The notes under the pieces: generated by a model
Told to the model about the DNA's origin: nothing
Database searches by the model: none
Seen by the model: the letters and a program-made list of their open reading frames with translations, nothing else
NCBI GenBank assembly: GCA_032622095.1
Contig: CP136068.1
Coordinates: 11,203,729 to 11,267,728, forward strand
Source: Siphonodentalium dalli
Lineage: Eukaryota > Mollusca > Scaphopoda > Gadilida > Siphonodentaliidae
Direction of reading: 5' to 3'
Length of the DNA stretch: 64,000 nucleotides
Position numbers and translations under genes: made by a program
In this document: piece by piece, positions 35,502 through 45,550 of the stretch
How the letters are laid out: each line of letters begins with the position of its first letter
Position numbering within the stretch: position 1 is the stretch's first letter

Positions 35502-37092
35502 TCACTGTTTCGAGCACTCAATTATTATTGCTGATAGCACGGCTTGAAACAACGGTTTATCTATTAAGTTGCTGCTCGCTCCATTCATGAGCTGCTTACA
35601 CTTGCGAGGGGCCGGTACGGGCCTACATTCACGAGGGTTTTGTTCAATGGCGGCCACTTCCATTAACTCATCCTCTGAGCTGTCATCACTCGTAACCATC
35701 TTTGTTACTTTGCGCCCGTGTCGACGAGGCGCTGGAGCGCGTCGTGCCTTGGCACTCGGCTCTGGTCTCTCGTCCATGGACGAGTCAGGGTTTTGTAGCG
35801 GCTCTGAGCGCGCGAGTCGCGTTTTCCTACGCTGTAAGCGCATCTTAAGCTCGCTTAAAGGGACATCTTCGTCGTCGGAGTCCGAACATTGTCTCCGATA
35901 TCGAGCGATTACATCATCTGGTAATGGTTCTGTTTCATCGCCAGAAGACCCACCCACAGGGTTAGGGGCAGGAACGTCGCTATCTTCGTCTTCGGGGGGA
36001 ACAACATACGTTTGAGCACGCTTGTTGTTGTCAGTTTTGGGGATTTCCCATTCCAGGTTGGCTTTGCGCATATGTTCAGCATGGGATTGTGTGACTTTCC
36101 CAGTTAATTGATTCCTTAACTCGAAAGTAACGGGCGTTATTTGCTTGGTTATGCGGAAGTAAAGTTTCCATTTGCTTTCACGTTTGCTTTCTCGTAAATG
36201 ATTCTTCACATAGACGGCCTCGCCAATCTCGAATTTGGTGTCTGTGGCCTTTTTGTTAAATTTCGCTGCTTGTTGGCGTTTCGCCTGTTTCACGTGTTTG
36301 TGTACCATCATAAATGATTTAGGCTGTTGCTGTAATGTTATTTGACAATAACCTTTCCCAGCACGATTGCGTCTTCGTCCATACGTGACTGATTTTCCAA
36401 CTACACTGCCGCGCCGTAGATAAACGGTTTTATTAGTGTTGTTCACAAGTAGCAATGGGACTTGATGTCTTTTACCTAGTTCCGAAATCGAATTCCTTAC
36501 CTCCAAACCGGGTTTTGATGCTAGGTAACCTTTCTTGATTTGGGCAACCTCTATTAATGTCGACTTGTGAAGAGAAGCTAAGTTTTTTGATTTTCCCATA
36601 CATAAAGTCGATGTTCGGGGCTTTAAACTAACTTTGCTGGTTAATCTCAGAAGGGAAGCGATATGCGCATCTGCTTCCAAGGGGACATACACGTCACTGA
36701 TCTTGAGGCATCCCAGGTCATAATATAGTCTGACCCCCCGAGAGGTCAACCAATCCCTCCCCAAGATCATATTCCGGGTCATATCATTCGCCACATAAAA
36801 TTTATGGGTTAATTTTAGTTTCGCCATTCTGAAGGTCAGTTCCACGCTACCAAGTACGCCCAGTGATTTCCCATTCACGGAGCTAAGGTTGATGTGTTCC
36901 CTAGTTAGTTTCGGTCGGAACTGTAATGCGTCATAGACGCGTTTGTGAATCAATGATACTTCCGCGCCACTATCCACTAATGAGCGATATTTATTTTTAC
37001 CTATTCTAACTAAACAGGAGCTGGGGTTCCCTACAATATTTATGTTATATTTCCTCCCATTTGTGGCCTCAATGAGAGGATTCCTTAGTTTT
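35502..37092 (-). CDS. Protease fused in frame to integrase C-terminal tail, left unit
   Basis: The frame is entered from gag by a probable -1 shift; there is no ATG near its start, and the Met at 36977 is actually a GTG codon (Val) inside the protease. Counting from that codon: aspartic protease at 1-100 with active site DSGAEVSLI and the C-terminal motif NMILGRDWL; then the gypsy pre-RT linker VPLLLVNNTNKTVYLRRG (173-190). At about 195-225 the sequence passes directly into an integrase C-terminal domain (FEIGEAVYVKNHL, then WKLYFRITKQI, 249-280). An acidic Ser/Arg-rich tail runs to 491. RT, RNase H and the catalytic integrase core are missing without loss of frame. The product could cleave Gag but cannot copy or integrate the element. 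Confidence 0.85.
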
Positions 37093-38173
37093 TTGCATAT
37101 GTGGGCGGGGTCATCATTCGTGGCGGTTCGTTTAATGTCGGATATCTCCGGCTGTGTCGCGGTGTATCATGGGATATGTCACGTGATCGGTTCGGCTGAT
37201 CTCGGCGGATTCCCCTAGGTGGCGTTACTGGCGTGTTCCATTGCCTTTGCTTCGAATCTCCGGATTTAGAGGGGCAATGTCTAGCCAAGTGATTACCGTT
37301 GCAACCCCAGCAAGATACTTGCCTTCGGTTTTCGGTCTTAAAGGGGCAGTCGCGAGCGAAATGGTCACCTTGACACGTCCAACATTCGACTGTTCGTGGT
37401 TTAACCACCGCTTCGACATGCACCTGTCTCGGGCGTGATCGGTGTTCACGGGTCGTGTGGTTATCGCTTGCGCAAATATCGCAGGTTGTTCTCGCGCGTT
37501 TGTTTCTGAAACTATCGATTTCCATTGCTTCCGGTTCGTTTTCGTTGTAATTTTCGCGGCCCGTTCGTAGGTTGAATACCCGTCGGATCCCCATTTCCCG
37601 CATGGCGATGTCGGCTGCCAATTTTAGTGTCTTCGGCGCATCCCTGATCAACTTCATTTTCAAACTGTCGCTTCTTAAAGCGTCAATATAAAACCCTACG
37701 AGTTGGCCTTCAACCGCGTTGATCCCGCCGGGCTGCTCTCGGTATGCCACAATCGCGATCTCCAAAATCCGTTCGGCAAGCACATGTAAATTTTCGTTTT
37801 GTTTTTGCTTGATTTTTCTTAGCATCGAAAAGGCGAATTGAATGTCATTTATCTCGGCAAATCGACTAGATAATTCAGTTTTTGTGTCTTGCCACGTGGC
37901 GTTAGGATTCGTGGCCAAATATCTTTGTAAAAAATCTGATACGGGGCCCGTCGCGCTCTGAAATGCCATATAGGGCTTCTTTGCTTCGTTAGCACCGGTT
38001 AGGATCGCGCATTTTTCTATCGACTTGACCCACCCGTGGTATTTCGTGGGGTCCCCGTCAAATGACGTCACTACCTGTGTCACCGTAGTCATGGCCATTG
38101 CAGCAATTTGAGAATTGATAGATTCTGTTAATGGGGCGAGAACACCAGCTGATTGTTGTTGTTGGGTAGCCAT
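37085..38173 (-). CDS. gag: Gag, left unit
   Basis: 362 residues from the ATG at 38173; an apparent earlier start at 38188 is a TTG codon. The N-terminal ~200 residues form a capsid-like helical domain (FDGDPTKYHGWVKSIEK, SELSSRF-type and MLRKIKQKQNENL segments typical of gypsy Gag). Two CCHC knuckles follow, CWTCQGDHFARDC at about 264-276 and CWGCNGNHLARHC at 288-300, preceded by a third, incomplete Cys/His cluster near 231. Gag assembles the particle and binds the element RNA. The frame ends at UAA directly after A AAA AAC, a classic -1 slippery heptamer. The frame is intact, so particles could in principle still form. Confidence 0.9.
   Translation of the reverse strand: MATQQQQSAGVLAPLTESINSQIAAMAMTTVTQVVTSFDGDPTKYHGWVKSIEKCAILTGANEAKKPYMAFQSATGPVSDFLQRYLATNPNATWQDTKTELSSRFAEINDIQFAFSMLRKIKQKQNENLHVLAERILEIAIVAYREQPGGINAVEGQLVGFYIDALRSDSLKMKLIRDAPKTLKLAADIAMREMGIRRVFNLRTGRENYNENEPEAMEIDSFRNKRARTTCDICASDNHTTREHRSRPRQVHVEAVVKPRTVECWTCQGDHFARDCPFKTENRRQVSCWGCNGNHLARHCPSKSGDSKQRQWNTPVTPPRGIRRDQPNRSRDISHDTPRHSRRYPTLNEPPRMMTPPTYAKN
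37088..37094 (-). promoter_or_regulatory. Probable -1 ribosomal frameshift site, left unit
   Basis: Coding-strand A AAA AAC fits the X XXY YYZ rule in the gag frame and is immediately followed by the UAA gag stop. The -1 frame is open from here into the protease, with no stop in between. This heptamer is a well-established -1 site in retroviruses. A downstream pseudoknot was not tested. Confidence 0.75.
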
Positions 38174-38277
38174 TATGATAATAAACAATTAGACTCACGT
38201 TTTGCGAATTTTCCCACACTGTTTCTGTTCACACTGTTCCTCTTCTGGCTTCACGTTGTGTCTATGATTAGCGTTCA

Positions 38278-38298
38278 GATCCTGGCTCGAAGGCACCA
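38278..38298 (-). other. Candidate tRNA primer binding site, left unit
   Basis: On the coding strand TGGTGCCTTCGAGCCAGGAT begins 11 bases after the end of the 5' LTR. The plus strand ends in CCA and is preceded by TTCAGATCC, resembling the T-arm and acceptor 3' end of a tRNA. The tRNA identity was not determined. Confidence 0.6.
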
Positions 38299-38309
38299 GT
38301 TAAGAGATA

Positions 38310-39058
38310 TGTGCCAATACGGGTACATATAACTCTTAAGGCTATCAGAACGGTTTGATTATTTATATATAACAAAGTCAATAATGTTCAATCATCGGTA
38401 TCTGGGTTTCTCTTCCTGTCGTCTGCTTGGGTTGGGATCTTCTTCCGTCTTCATAGGTTGGATGTATCTGCTTGTCTTCTACTCGGTTGAGTTCCGGTTG
38501 AGTTTATCTTCCTGTCGTCTCATGTTCTTCTTCCGCCGGCGCATCAGTGAGATGTTGTTAGGATCACAAGATCATCGTGTTTACCTTGTATCTTCATCCA
38601 TCCTTCTAGCTGCTTTTCTCTGGCGTCCGAGAATTCGTTGTTACTATCGGGTAGCTGGTTAGAACTGTCTTCTCATGTCGGCTTCTTCTTCCTAAAATAC
38701 CCAGTGTCTGCTAATGACCGCCATGTGTATTTTCACGGCGCGTCGGTTCATCGTACTTAGGGTAATTGAGTTATCGTCATCTCCCCATGGGTCCTATTAA
38801 CTCTCCTGGTTTCAGTAGCTTTCTAGGCGATACATCTGGTCTTGCTAATCCTCAAGACCGTGTTCTGTTTACTCCACAAATCATTTCCCTATGTTATTGC
38901 ATGGACGCTCGCTAATTCGATTTGGTGCTCAGTACTTTTGTGATCTAGATGTGGTCAACAGCGACGCTGATATGTGTGGTAATCGAGCGCCCCTCTGACA
39001 GAGATTTCCTAGCTTCTTCCCGGGTTGAAAGTTATGTCCCTGTGGTTGTCTTGGCACA
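38310..39058 (-). repeat. Middle LTR shared by the two units
   Basis: Same 749-bp sequence. It serves as the 5' LTR of the left unit and the 3' LTR of the right unit. A shared LTR is what unequal recombination between LTRs, or integration of a tandem cDNA, would leave. Confidence 0.93.
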
Positions 39059-39077
39059 TTACTCCTTCACTTTTTCG
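39059..39077 (-). other. Polypurine tract, right unit
   Basis: Same sequence and position relative to the middle LTR as in the left unit. Confidence 0.75.
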
Positions 39078-39862
39078 ATTTAAAGTTGATCTTGAAATCG
39101 CAAGTCCAATTCGTCGCTGCGCAGCAGGTCGATGATTCGTCGAAGTGTTTCGCAACAGCGGCATCGGTGATGGATAGCTGGTTCGATGTCGGTCGTCTCC
39201 GTGTAGATCGGGTCGTCTGGGCGTCTCTCAGACAACTCCGACCCACTGGCTGTGACTCTTTCGGTGTAAAACTATGATTGAAATTTCATGGCGTCGTCAT
39301 TTTCGTCATCATCGGATGTCGAGGTATTTTCGTCCTCAATGTCCGAGTATGGGGTAGGTTCTGACAACTGGTCGACCCTTGTTCCACCGCCATGGTCAGC
39401 CTGTAATACTCAAACGGATATTTGTGTGAGGTTTGAGAACAAATGACACAGTCAGAATACACAATGGTTAATTTTCCAATTTATCGGTATCGCTTGAGGG
39501 TCGTCAGATCGGCCCAATACGAAAATGGAATTTACAACTAATTATATAGATGGATTTGTTGACGAACAGTTTAAACACAAGATATGTCGGGGTGATTGAT
39601 TTCAATTATCAAAACGTATGACTGAATGTCGGGATTTATAGTCCCTATTCAACGCTTGCTATAATCATTCTGATGATTATACAACTATAATACCCTGGAC
39701 ATCGTTATGCAACAATTAATATTTGAAATATATGAAATGCATAAATGTCTATATACATGCGAATGATTCTGATATCCGCGCAACAATAATTACGGAGGAA
39801 ATTCGGAATACATTAATATACGATACATAATTAATACTAATCCAAATCCGCCACAGATGTGG

Positions 39863-40153
39863 TCAGCCTCTGACGGCTATAATTGGATATACATGTAGGC
39901 GTTCCTGAGTGTTGTCCCGGAATAGCGCAGACGGCTTTGGTGCATCCGTCTCCATTGCTTCGTCGATGGGTCCTTTGAACACGGCATTCGGGATATCCTC
40001 AGGTCGCTGGTCTAACTGCTTACTATACATAATGGCTAACCTTGGCAACTGATGTTTAACAAATTTCCACCAGAATCGGTGGGTCAAGATAATTAAAATT
40101 ACTACTGTAACTACGTTTCTAGGGCAAAATACCACCCTAGCCATCTCTACCAT
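39863..40153 (-). CDS. Small ORF between pol and 3' LTR, right unit
   Basis: Identical 96-residue product to the left-unit ORF, with the same hydrophobic stretch and the same position relative to the LTR. Function unknown. Confidence 0.4.
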   Translation of the reverse strand: MVEMARVVFCPRNVVTVVILIILTHRFWWKFVKHQLPRLAIMYSKQLDQRPEDIPNAVFKGPIDEAMETDAPKPSALFRDNTQERLHVYPIIAVRG

Positions 40154-40498
40154 TCATTGGGGTAATACTTTTTCGTTCACTAAGTCAGTCGTGAGCATAT
40201 TTTCGATCGTGTTTATTTGAGCGGGGTGCGCTCAAACGTAGTAACCCTAAGGGTGGCGGCGTGCACGTTATCTCTCGGTGCGCGATTGCAAAGTTCAAAG
40301 CTTTATTTATTAAATCGTCATGCGCACGTGCCGGGTTTCATGGGGCGCGCGACCAGTCATTGATCCGAACATGACTATTTATTCGCGATTCGGTCTGGGG
40401 CGTTGGGCTAACTATTTTCAACATTTACGAAGCCAGGTTAGGTTTGCCAATAAGCCAGTTAAGGGTAGGGTCGCATTTCTTCTGTAATGGACCCCAGG

Positions 40499-42089
40499 TC
40501 ACTGTTTCGAGCACTCAATTATTATTGCTGATAGCACGGCTTGAAACAACGGTTTATCTATTAAGTTGCTGCTCGCTCCATTCATGAGCTGCTTACACTT
40601 GCGAGGGGCCGGTACGGGCCTACATTCACGAGGGTTTTGTTCAATGGCGGCCACTTCCATTAACTCATCCTCTGAGCTGTCATCACTCGTAACCATCTTT
40701 GTTACTTTGCGCCCGTGTCGACGAGGCGCTGGAGCGCGTCGTGCCTTGGCACTCGGCTCTGGTCTCTCGTCCATGGACGAGTCAGGGTTTTGTAGCGGCT
40801 CTGAGCGCGCGAGTCGCGTTTTCCTACGCTGTAAGCGCATCTTAAGCTCGCTTAAAGGGACATCTTCGTCGTCGGAGTCCGAACATTGTCTCCGATATCG
40901 AGCGATTACATCATCTGGTAATGGTTCTGTTTCATCGCCAGAAGACCCACCCACAGGGTTAGGGGCAGGAACGTCGCTATCTTCGTCTTCGGGGGGAACA
41001 ACATACGTTTGAGCACGCTTGTTGTTGTCAGTTTTGGGGATTTCCCATTCCAGGTTGGCTTTGCGCATATGTTCAGCATGGGATTGTGTGACTTTCCCAG
41101 TTAATTGATTCCTTAACTCGAAAGTAACGGGCGTTATTTGCTTGGTTATGCGGAAGTAAAGTTTCCATTTGCTTTCACGTTTGCTTTCTCGTAAATGATT
41201 CTTCACATAGACGGCCTCGCCAATCTCGAATTTGGTGTCTGTGGCCTTTTTGTTAAATTTCGCTGCTTGTTGGCGTTTCGCCTGTTTCACGTGTTTGTGT
41301 ACCATCATAAATGATTTAGGCTGTTGCTGTAATGTTATTTGACAATAACCTTTCCCAGCACGATTGCGTCTTCGTCCATACGTGACTGATTTTCCAACTA
41401 CACTGCCGCGCCGTAGATAAACGGTTTTATTAGTGTTGTTCACAAGTAGCAATGGGACTTGATGTCTTTTACCTAGTTCCGAAATCGAATTCCTTACCTC
41501 CAAACCGGGTTTTGATGCTAGGTAACCTTTCTTGATTTGGGCAACCTCTATTAATGTCGACTTGTGAAGAGAAGCTAAGTTTTTTGATTTTCCCATACAT
41601 AAAGTCGATGTTCGGGGCTTTAAACTAACTTTGCTGGTTAATCTCAGAAGGGAAGCGATATGCGCATCTGCTTCCAAGGGGACATACACGTCACTGATCT
41701 TGAGGCATCCCAGGTCATAATATAGTCTGACCCCCCGAGAGGTCAACCAATCCCTCCCCAAGATCATATTCCGGGTCATATCATTCGCCACATAAAATTT
41801 ATGGGTTAATTTTAGTTTCGCCATTCTGAAGGTCAGTTCCACGCTACCAAGTACGCCCAGTGATTTCCCATTCACGGAGCTAAGGTTGATGTGTTCCCTA
41901 GTTAGTTTCGGTCGGAACTGTAATGCGTCATAGACGCGTTTGTGAATCAATGATACTTCCGCGCCACTATCCACTAATGAGCGATATTTATTTTTACCTA
42001 TTCTAACTAAACAGGAGCTGGGGTTCCCTACAATATTTATGTTATATTTCCTCCCATTTGTGGCCTCAATGAGAGGATTCCTTAGTTTT
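40499..42089 (-). CDS. Protease fused in frame to integrase C-terminal tail, right unit
   Basis: Identical in product to the left-unit frame, including the position of the missing RT to integrase-core section. The deletion therefore predates the tandem duplication. The frame is also entered through the A AAA AAC site at 42085-42091. Confidence 0.85.
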
Positions 42090-43170
42090 TTGCATATGTG
42101 GGCGGGGTCATCATTCGTGGCGGTTCGTTTAATGTCGGATATCTCCGGCTGTGTCGCGGTGTATCATGGGATATGTCACGTGATCGGTTCGGCTGATCTC
42201 GGCGGATTCCCCTAGGTGGCGTTACTGGCGTGTTCCATTGCCTTTGCTTCGAATCTCCGGATTTAGAGGGGCAATTTCTAGCCAAGTGATTACCGTTGCA
42301 ACCCCAGCAAGATACTTGCCTTCGGTTTTCGGTCTTAAAGGGGCAGTCGCGAGCGAAATGGTCACCTTGACACGTCCAACATTCGACTGTTCGTGGTTTA
42401 ACCACCGCTTCGACATGCACCTGTCTCGGGCGTGATCGGTGTTCACGGGTCGTGTGGTTATCGCTTGCGCAAATATCGCAGGTTGTTCTCGCGCGTTTGT
42501 TTCTGAAACTATCGATTTCCATTGCTTCCGGTTCGTTTTCGTTGTAATTTTCGCGGCCCGTTCGTAGGTTGAATACCCGTCGGATCCCCATTTCCCGCAT
42601 GGCGATGTCGGCTGCCAATTTTAGTGTCTTCGGCGCATCCCTGATCAACTTCATTTTCAAACTGTCGCTTCTTAAAGCGTCAATATAAAACCCTACGAGT
42701 TGGCCTTCAACCGCGTTGATCCCGCCGGGCTGCTCTCGGTATGCCACAATCGCGATCTCCAAAATCCGTTCGGCAAGCACATGTAAATTTTCGTTTTGTT
42801 TTTGCTTGATTTTTCTTAGCATCGAAAAGGCGAATTGAATGTCATTTATCTCGGCAAATCGACTAGATAATTCAGTTTTTGTGTCTTGCCACGTGGCGTT
42901 AGGATTCGTGGCCAAATATCTTTGTAAAAAATCTGATACGGGGCCCGTCGCGCTCTGAAATGCCATATAGGGCTTCTTTGCTTCGTTAGCACCGGTTAGG
43001 ATCGCGCATTTTTCTATCGACTTGACCCACCCGTGGTATTTCGTGGGGTCCCCGTCAAATGACGTCACTACCTGTGTCACCGTAGTCATGGCCATTGCAG
43101 CAATTTGAGAATTGATAGATTCTGTTAATGGGGCGAGAACACCAGCTGATTGTTGTTGTTGGGTAGCCAT
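42082..43170 (-). CDS. gag: Gag, right unit
   Basis: Same 362-residue product as the left unit. One visible difference is Asn instead of His at the non-ligand position just before the last Cys of the second knuckle, so zinc binding should be unaffected. Start, knuckles and the frameshift site before the UAA are conserved. Confidence 0.9.
   Translation of the reverse strand: MATQQQQSAGVLAPLTESINSQIAAMAMTTVTQVVTSFDGDPTKYHGWVKSIEKCAILTGANEAKKPYMAFQSATGPVSDFLQRYLATNPNATWQDTKTELSSRFAEINDIQFAFSMLRKIKQKQNENLHVLAERILEIAIVAYREQPGGINAVEGQLVGFYIDALRSDSLKMKLIRDAPKTLKLAADIAMREMGIRRVFNLRTGRENYNENEPEAMEIDSFRNKRARTTCDICASDNHTTREHRSRPRQVHVEAVVKPRTVECWTCQGDHFARDCPFKTENRRQVSCWGCNGNHLARNCPSKSGDSKQRQWNTPVTPPRGIRRDQPNRSRDISHDTPRHSRRYPTLNEPPRMMTPPTYAKN
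42085..42091 (-). promoter_or_regulatory. Probable -1 ribosomal frameshift site, right unit
   Basis: Same A AAA AAC heptamer with adjacent UAA and open -1 frame as in the left unit. Confidence 0.75.
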
Positions 43171-43274
43171 TATGATAATAAACAATTAGACTCACGTTTT
43201 GCGAATTTTCCCACACTGTTTCTGTTCACACTGTTCCTCTTCTGGCTTCACGTTGTGTCTATGATTAGCGTTCA

Positions 43275-43295
43275 GATCCTGGCTCGAAGGCACCA
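43275..43295 (-). other. Candidate tRNA primer binding site, right unit
   Basis: Same TGG-starting sequence, 11 bases from the 5'-most LTR. It is the primer site that a transcript of the whole array would use. Confidence 0.6.
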
Positions 43296-43306
43296 GTTAA
43301 GAGATA

Positions 43307-44055
43307 TGTGCCAATACGGGTACATATAACTCTTAAGGCTATCAGAACGGTTTGATTATTTATATATAACAAAGTCAATAATGTTCAATCATCGGTATCT
43401 GGGTTTCTCTTCCTGTCGTCTGCTTGGGTTGGGATCTTCTTCCGTCTTCATAGGTTGGATGTATCTGCTTGTCTTCTACTCGGTTGAGTTCCGGTTGAGT
43501 TTATCTTCCTGTCGTCTCATGTTCTTCTTCCGCCGGCGCATCAGTGAGATGTTGTTAGGATCACAAGATCATCGTGTTTACCTTGTATCTTCATCCATCC
43601 TTCTAGCTGCTTTTCTCTGGCGTCCGAGAATTCGTTGTTACTATCGGGTAGCTGGTTAGAACTGTCTTCTCATGTCGGCTTCTTCTTCCTAAAATACCCA
43701 GTGTCTGCTAATGACCGCCATGTGTATTTTCACGGCGCGTCGGTTCATCGTACTTAGGGTAATTGAGTTATCGTCATCTCCCCATGGGTCCTATTAACTC
43801 TCCTGGTTTCAGTAGCTTTCTAGGCGATACATCTGGTCTTGCTAATCCTCAAGACCGTGTTCTGTTTACTCCACAAATCATTTCCCTATGTTATTGCATG
43901 GACGCTCGCTAATTCGATTTGGTGCTCAGTACTTTTGTGATCTAGATGTGGTCAACAGCGACGCTGATATGTGTGGTAATCGAGCGCCCCTCTGACAGAG
44001 ATTTCCTAGCTTCTTCCCGGGTTGAAAGTTATGTCCCTGTGGTTGTCTTGGCACA
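43307..44055 (-). repeat. LTR (5'-most on the coding strand)
   Basis: Third 749-bp copy, directly followed on the plus strand by CCCA and then the remainder of the split Helitron (TGCGTCCGAAA). Confidence 0.93.
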
Positions 44056-44722
44056 CCCATGCGTCCGAAATATGGATGCGGACGAAATGAAATTATCTCG
44101 ACTAAAAAGGCAGAATTGATCTAAGAGCTCGAAATATTATGCAGAGGGATTTCACGACGGGATTAATTGACTGTCCACTCTGAAGTTTAGGACGAGGAGG
44201 ACGGGTACCATGAATTAACTCATTGGAAAACAAAGAATGCGTTATCTCGGAAACGGGTGGAGCTATCGACTTGAAATTTGCTATGTGAATGTATCTTGCC
44301 CTGGATAAAAAATTTACCGGTTCGCCGAGCCGGTGCGACGCCAGCTTCGCGCATGCGCATACGAGATCTCGGAAACGGGTTGAGCTATCGACTTGAAATT
44401 TGGTATGTAAATGTATCTTGCCCCAGGTACGAATTTTATCGGATCGCCGAGCCCGTGCGACGCCCGAGCAGCGCATGCGCAGACGAGATCTCGGAAACGG
44501 GTGGAGCTATCGGCTTGAAATTTGCTATGTGAATGTCTCTTGCTCCGGATATGAATTTTATCGGGTCGCCGAGGTCGTGCGACGCAAGCTTCGCGCATGC
44601 ACAGACCAGGTCTCGGAAACGGGTGGAGCTATCGACTTGAAATTTGGTTAAATTAAAAAAATGCCATGTTTCTGAAACAACGCCATGAGACGAATGCCGC
44701 CAGTGGCGGGCTAACCTGCTAG

Positions 44723-44761
44723 TCTATTATATATTTTGAAAGATCTGTGTGTGTATGTGTT

Positions 44762-44792
<31 letters not shown>

Positions 44793-45550
44793 TTGAAATC
44801 GATGGACTCGAAAACGACTAAGCCAATTTCGATGAAATTTGGTATTTTATGGTATTTTCGGCCGGAGACGAACATAGGCATATTTATTTGTCCGTGCGAG
44901 GTCAACTTTTCACGTGCGGAGGTCAAATCTATTTTTACGCCGTTTTTGCGCTAATATATTTCAGTTCGGTGCTCACAAATCGATTCGATATAGCGCGAAT
45001 AATAAATTGCCAGTCATATAATTTGCACGGTTAGAATCTGTGTGGCTTCATCTTTCCAACGATATATAATATGTATGTATCCGTTTTAGTTATCTGCCTC
45101 AATTATTAGGTACAAGTGGTACGATGCTTTTATCAGGATAAAATCAATGCGTAATTTCTATGACGTCGTCAGAGGTCATAAAGTTAGATTACGTTAACTC
45201 TCACCCTGCCGATGCATTTGACTGTGTCGCGTTAACTCATCACCGGCCGAGGTATCCGCAAATGACATTGGGCTATATATCTCGAAAACGGGTGTAGCTA
45301 TCAACTTGAAATTTGGTATGTGAATGTATCTTGCCCCGGATACGAATTTTATCGGGTCGCCGAGCACGTGCGACGCCAGCTTCGCGCATGCGCAGACGAG
45401 ATCTCAGAAACGGGTTCAGATATTGACTTTAAATTTGGTATGTGAATGTATCTTGCCCCGCATGCGCAGACCAGATCTAGGAAACGGGTGGAGCAATCGA
45501 CTTGAAATTTGGTTTTTTAATAGCCCGGACGAAGTCGGGTCACCTTCTAG
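44723..45550 (+). mobile_element. Helitron copy 3 (second subfamily)
   Basis: Begins TCTATTATATATTTTGAAAG directly after the CTAG of copy 2. It ends with hairpin AGCCCGGACGAAGTCGGGT, then CACCTT and CTAG (45547-45550). Its 5' part (ATCGATGGACTCGAAAACGA) and 3' hairpin match the minus-strand Helitron at 28513-29136, yet its interior near 45280-45510 has the ~122-bp units of copies 1, 2 and 4. It looks like a chimera of the two subfamilies. No coding capacity. Confidence 0.8.
44744..44792 (+). repeat. (TG)n microsatellite
   Basis: An interrupted TG tract ending in about fifteen consecutive TG dinucleotides, close to the 5' end of Helitron copy 3. Short frames through it (44711-44926, 44736-44954) are artefacts. 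Confidence 0.85.

Larger units (their letters stand above)
33313..44055 (-). mobile_element. Tandem Ty3/gypsy-like LTR element: LTR-int-LTR-int-LTR
   Basis: Three 749-bp LTRs (33313, 38310, 43307) enclose two 4248-bp internal regions, giving a 4997-bp period. LTRs begin TGTGCCAA and end TTGGCACA. The array is flanked by the direct 4-bp duplication CCCA (33309-33312 and 44056-44059), so it stems from one integration. Coding is on the minus strand: Gag, then protease plus integrase tail in the -1 frame, then a 96-codon frame. RT, RNase H and the integrase zinc and catalytic domains are absent from both copies. The two units are nearly identical: I saw TT/GG at 34700 versus 39697 and G/T at 37279 versus 42276. 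Confidence 0.93.
32981..44722 (+). mobile_element. Helitron copy 2, split by an LTR element
   Basis: It begins TCTATCTATACTATATATTT immediately after the CTAG of copy 1 and ends at CTAG 44719-44722 after the same GCCGCCAGTGGCGGGC hairpin. The LTR element 33313-44055 interrupts it. Left part 32981-33312 and right part 44056-44722 together make about 1 kb. The empty-site sequence is visible in copy 4 (CTGACCCCATGCGTCCGAAA near 45880), confirming the interruption point. Three to four ~122-bp units lie in 44220-44650. Confidence 0.85.

Noticed and set aside
35569-36015. 148-codon plus-strand frame (also 40566-41012)
   Set aside because: Antisense shadow of the Ser/Arg/Glu-rich tail of the protease-integrase frame.
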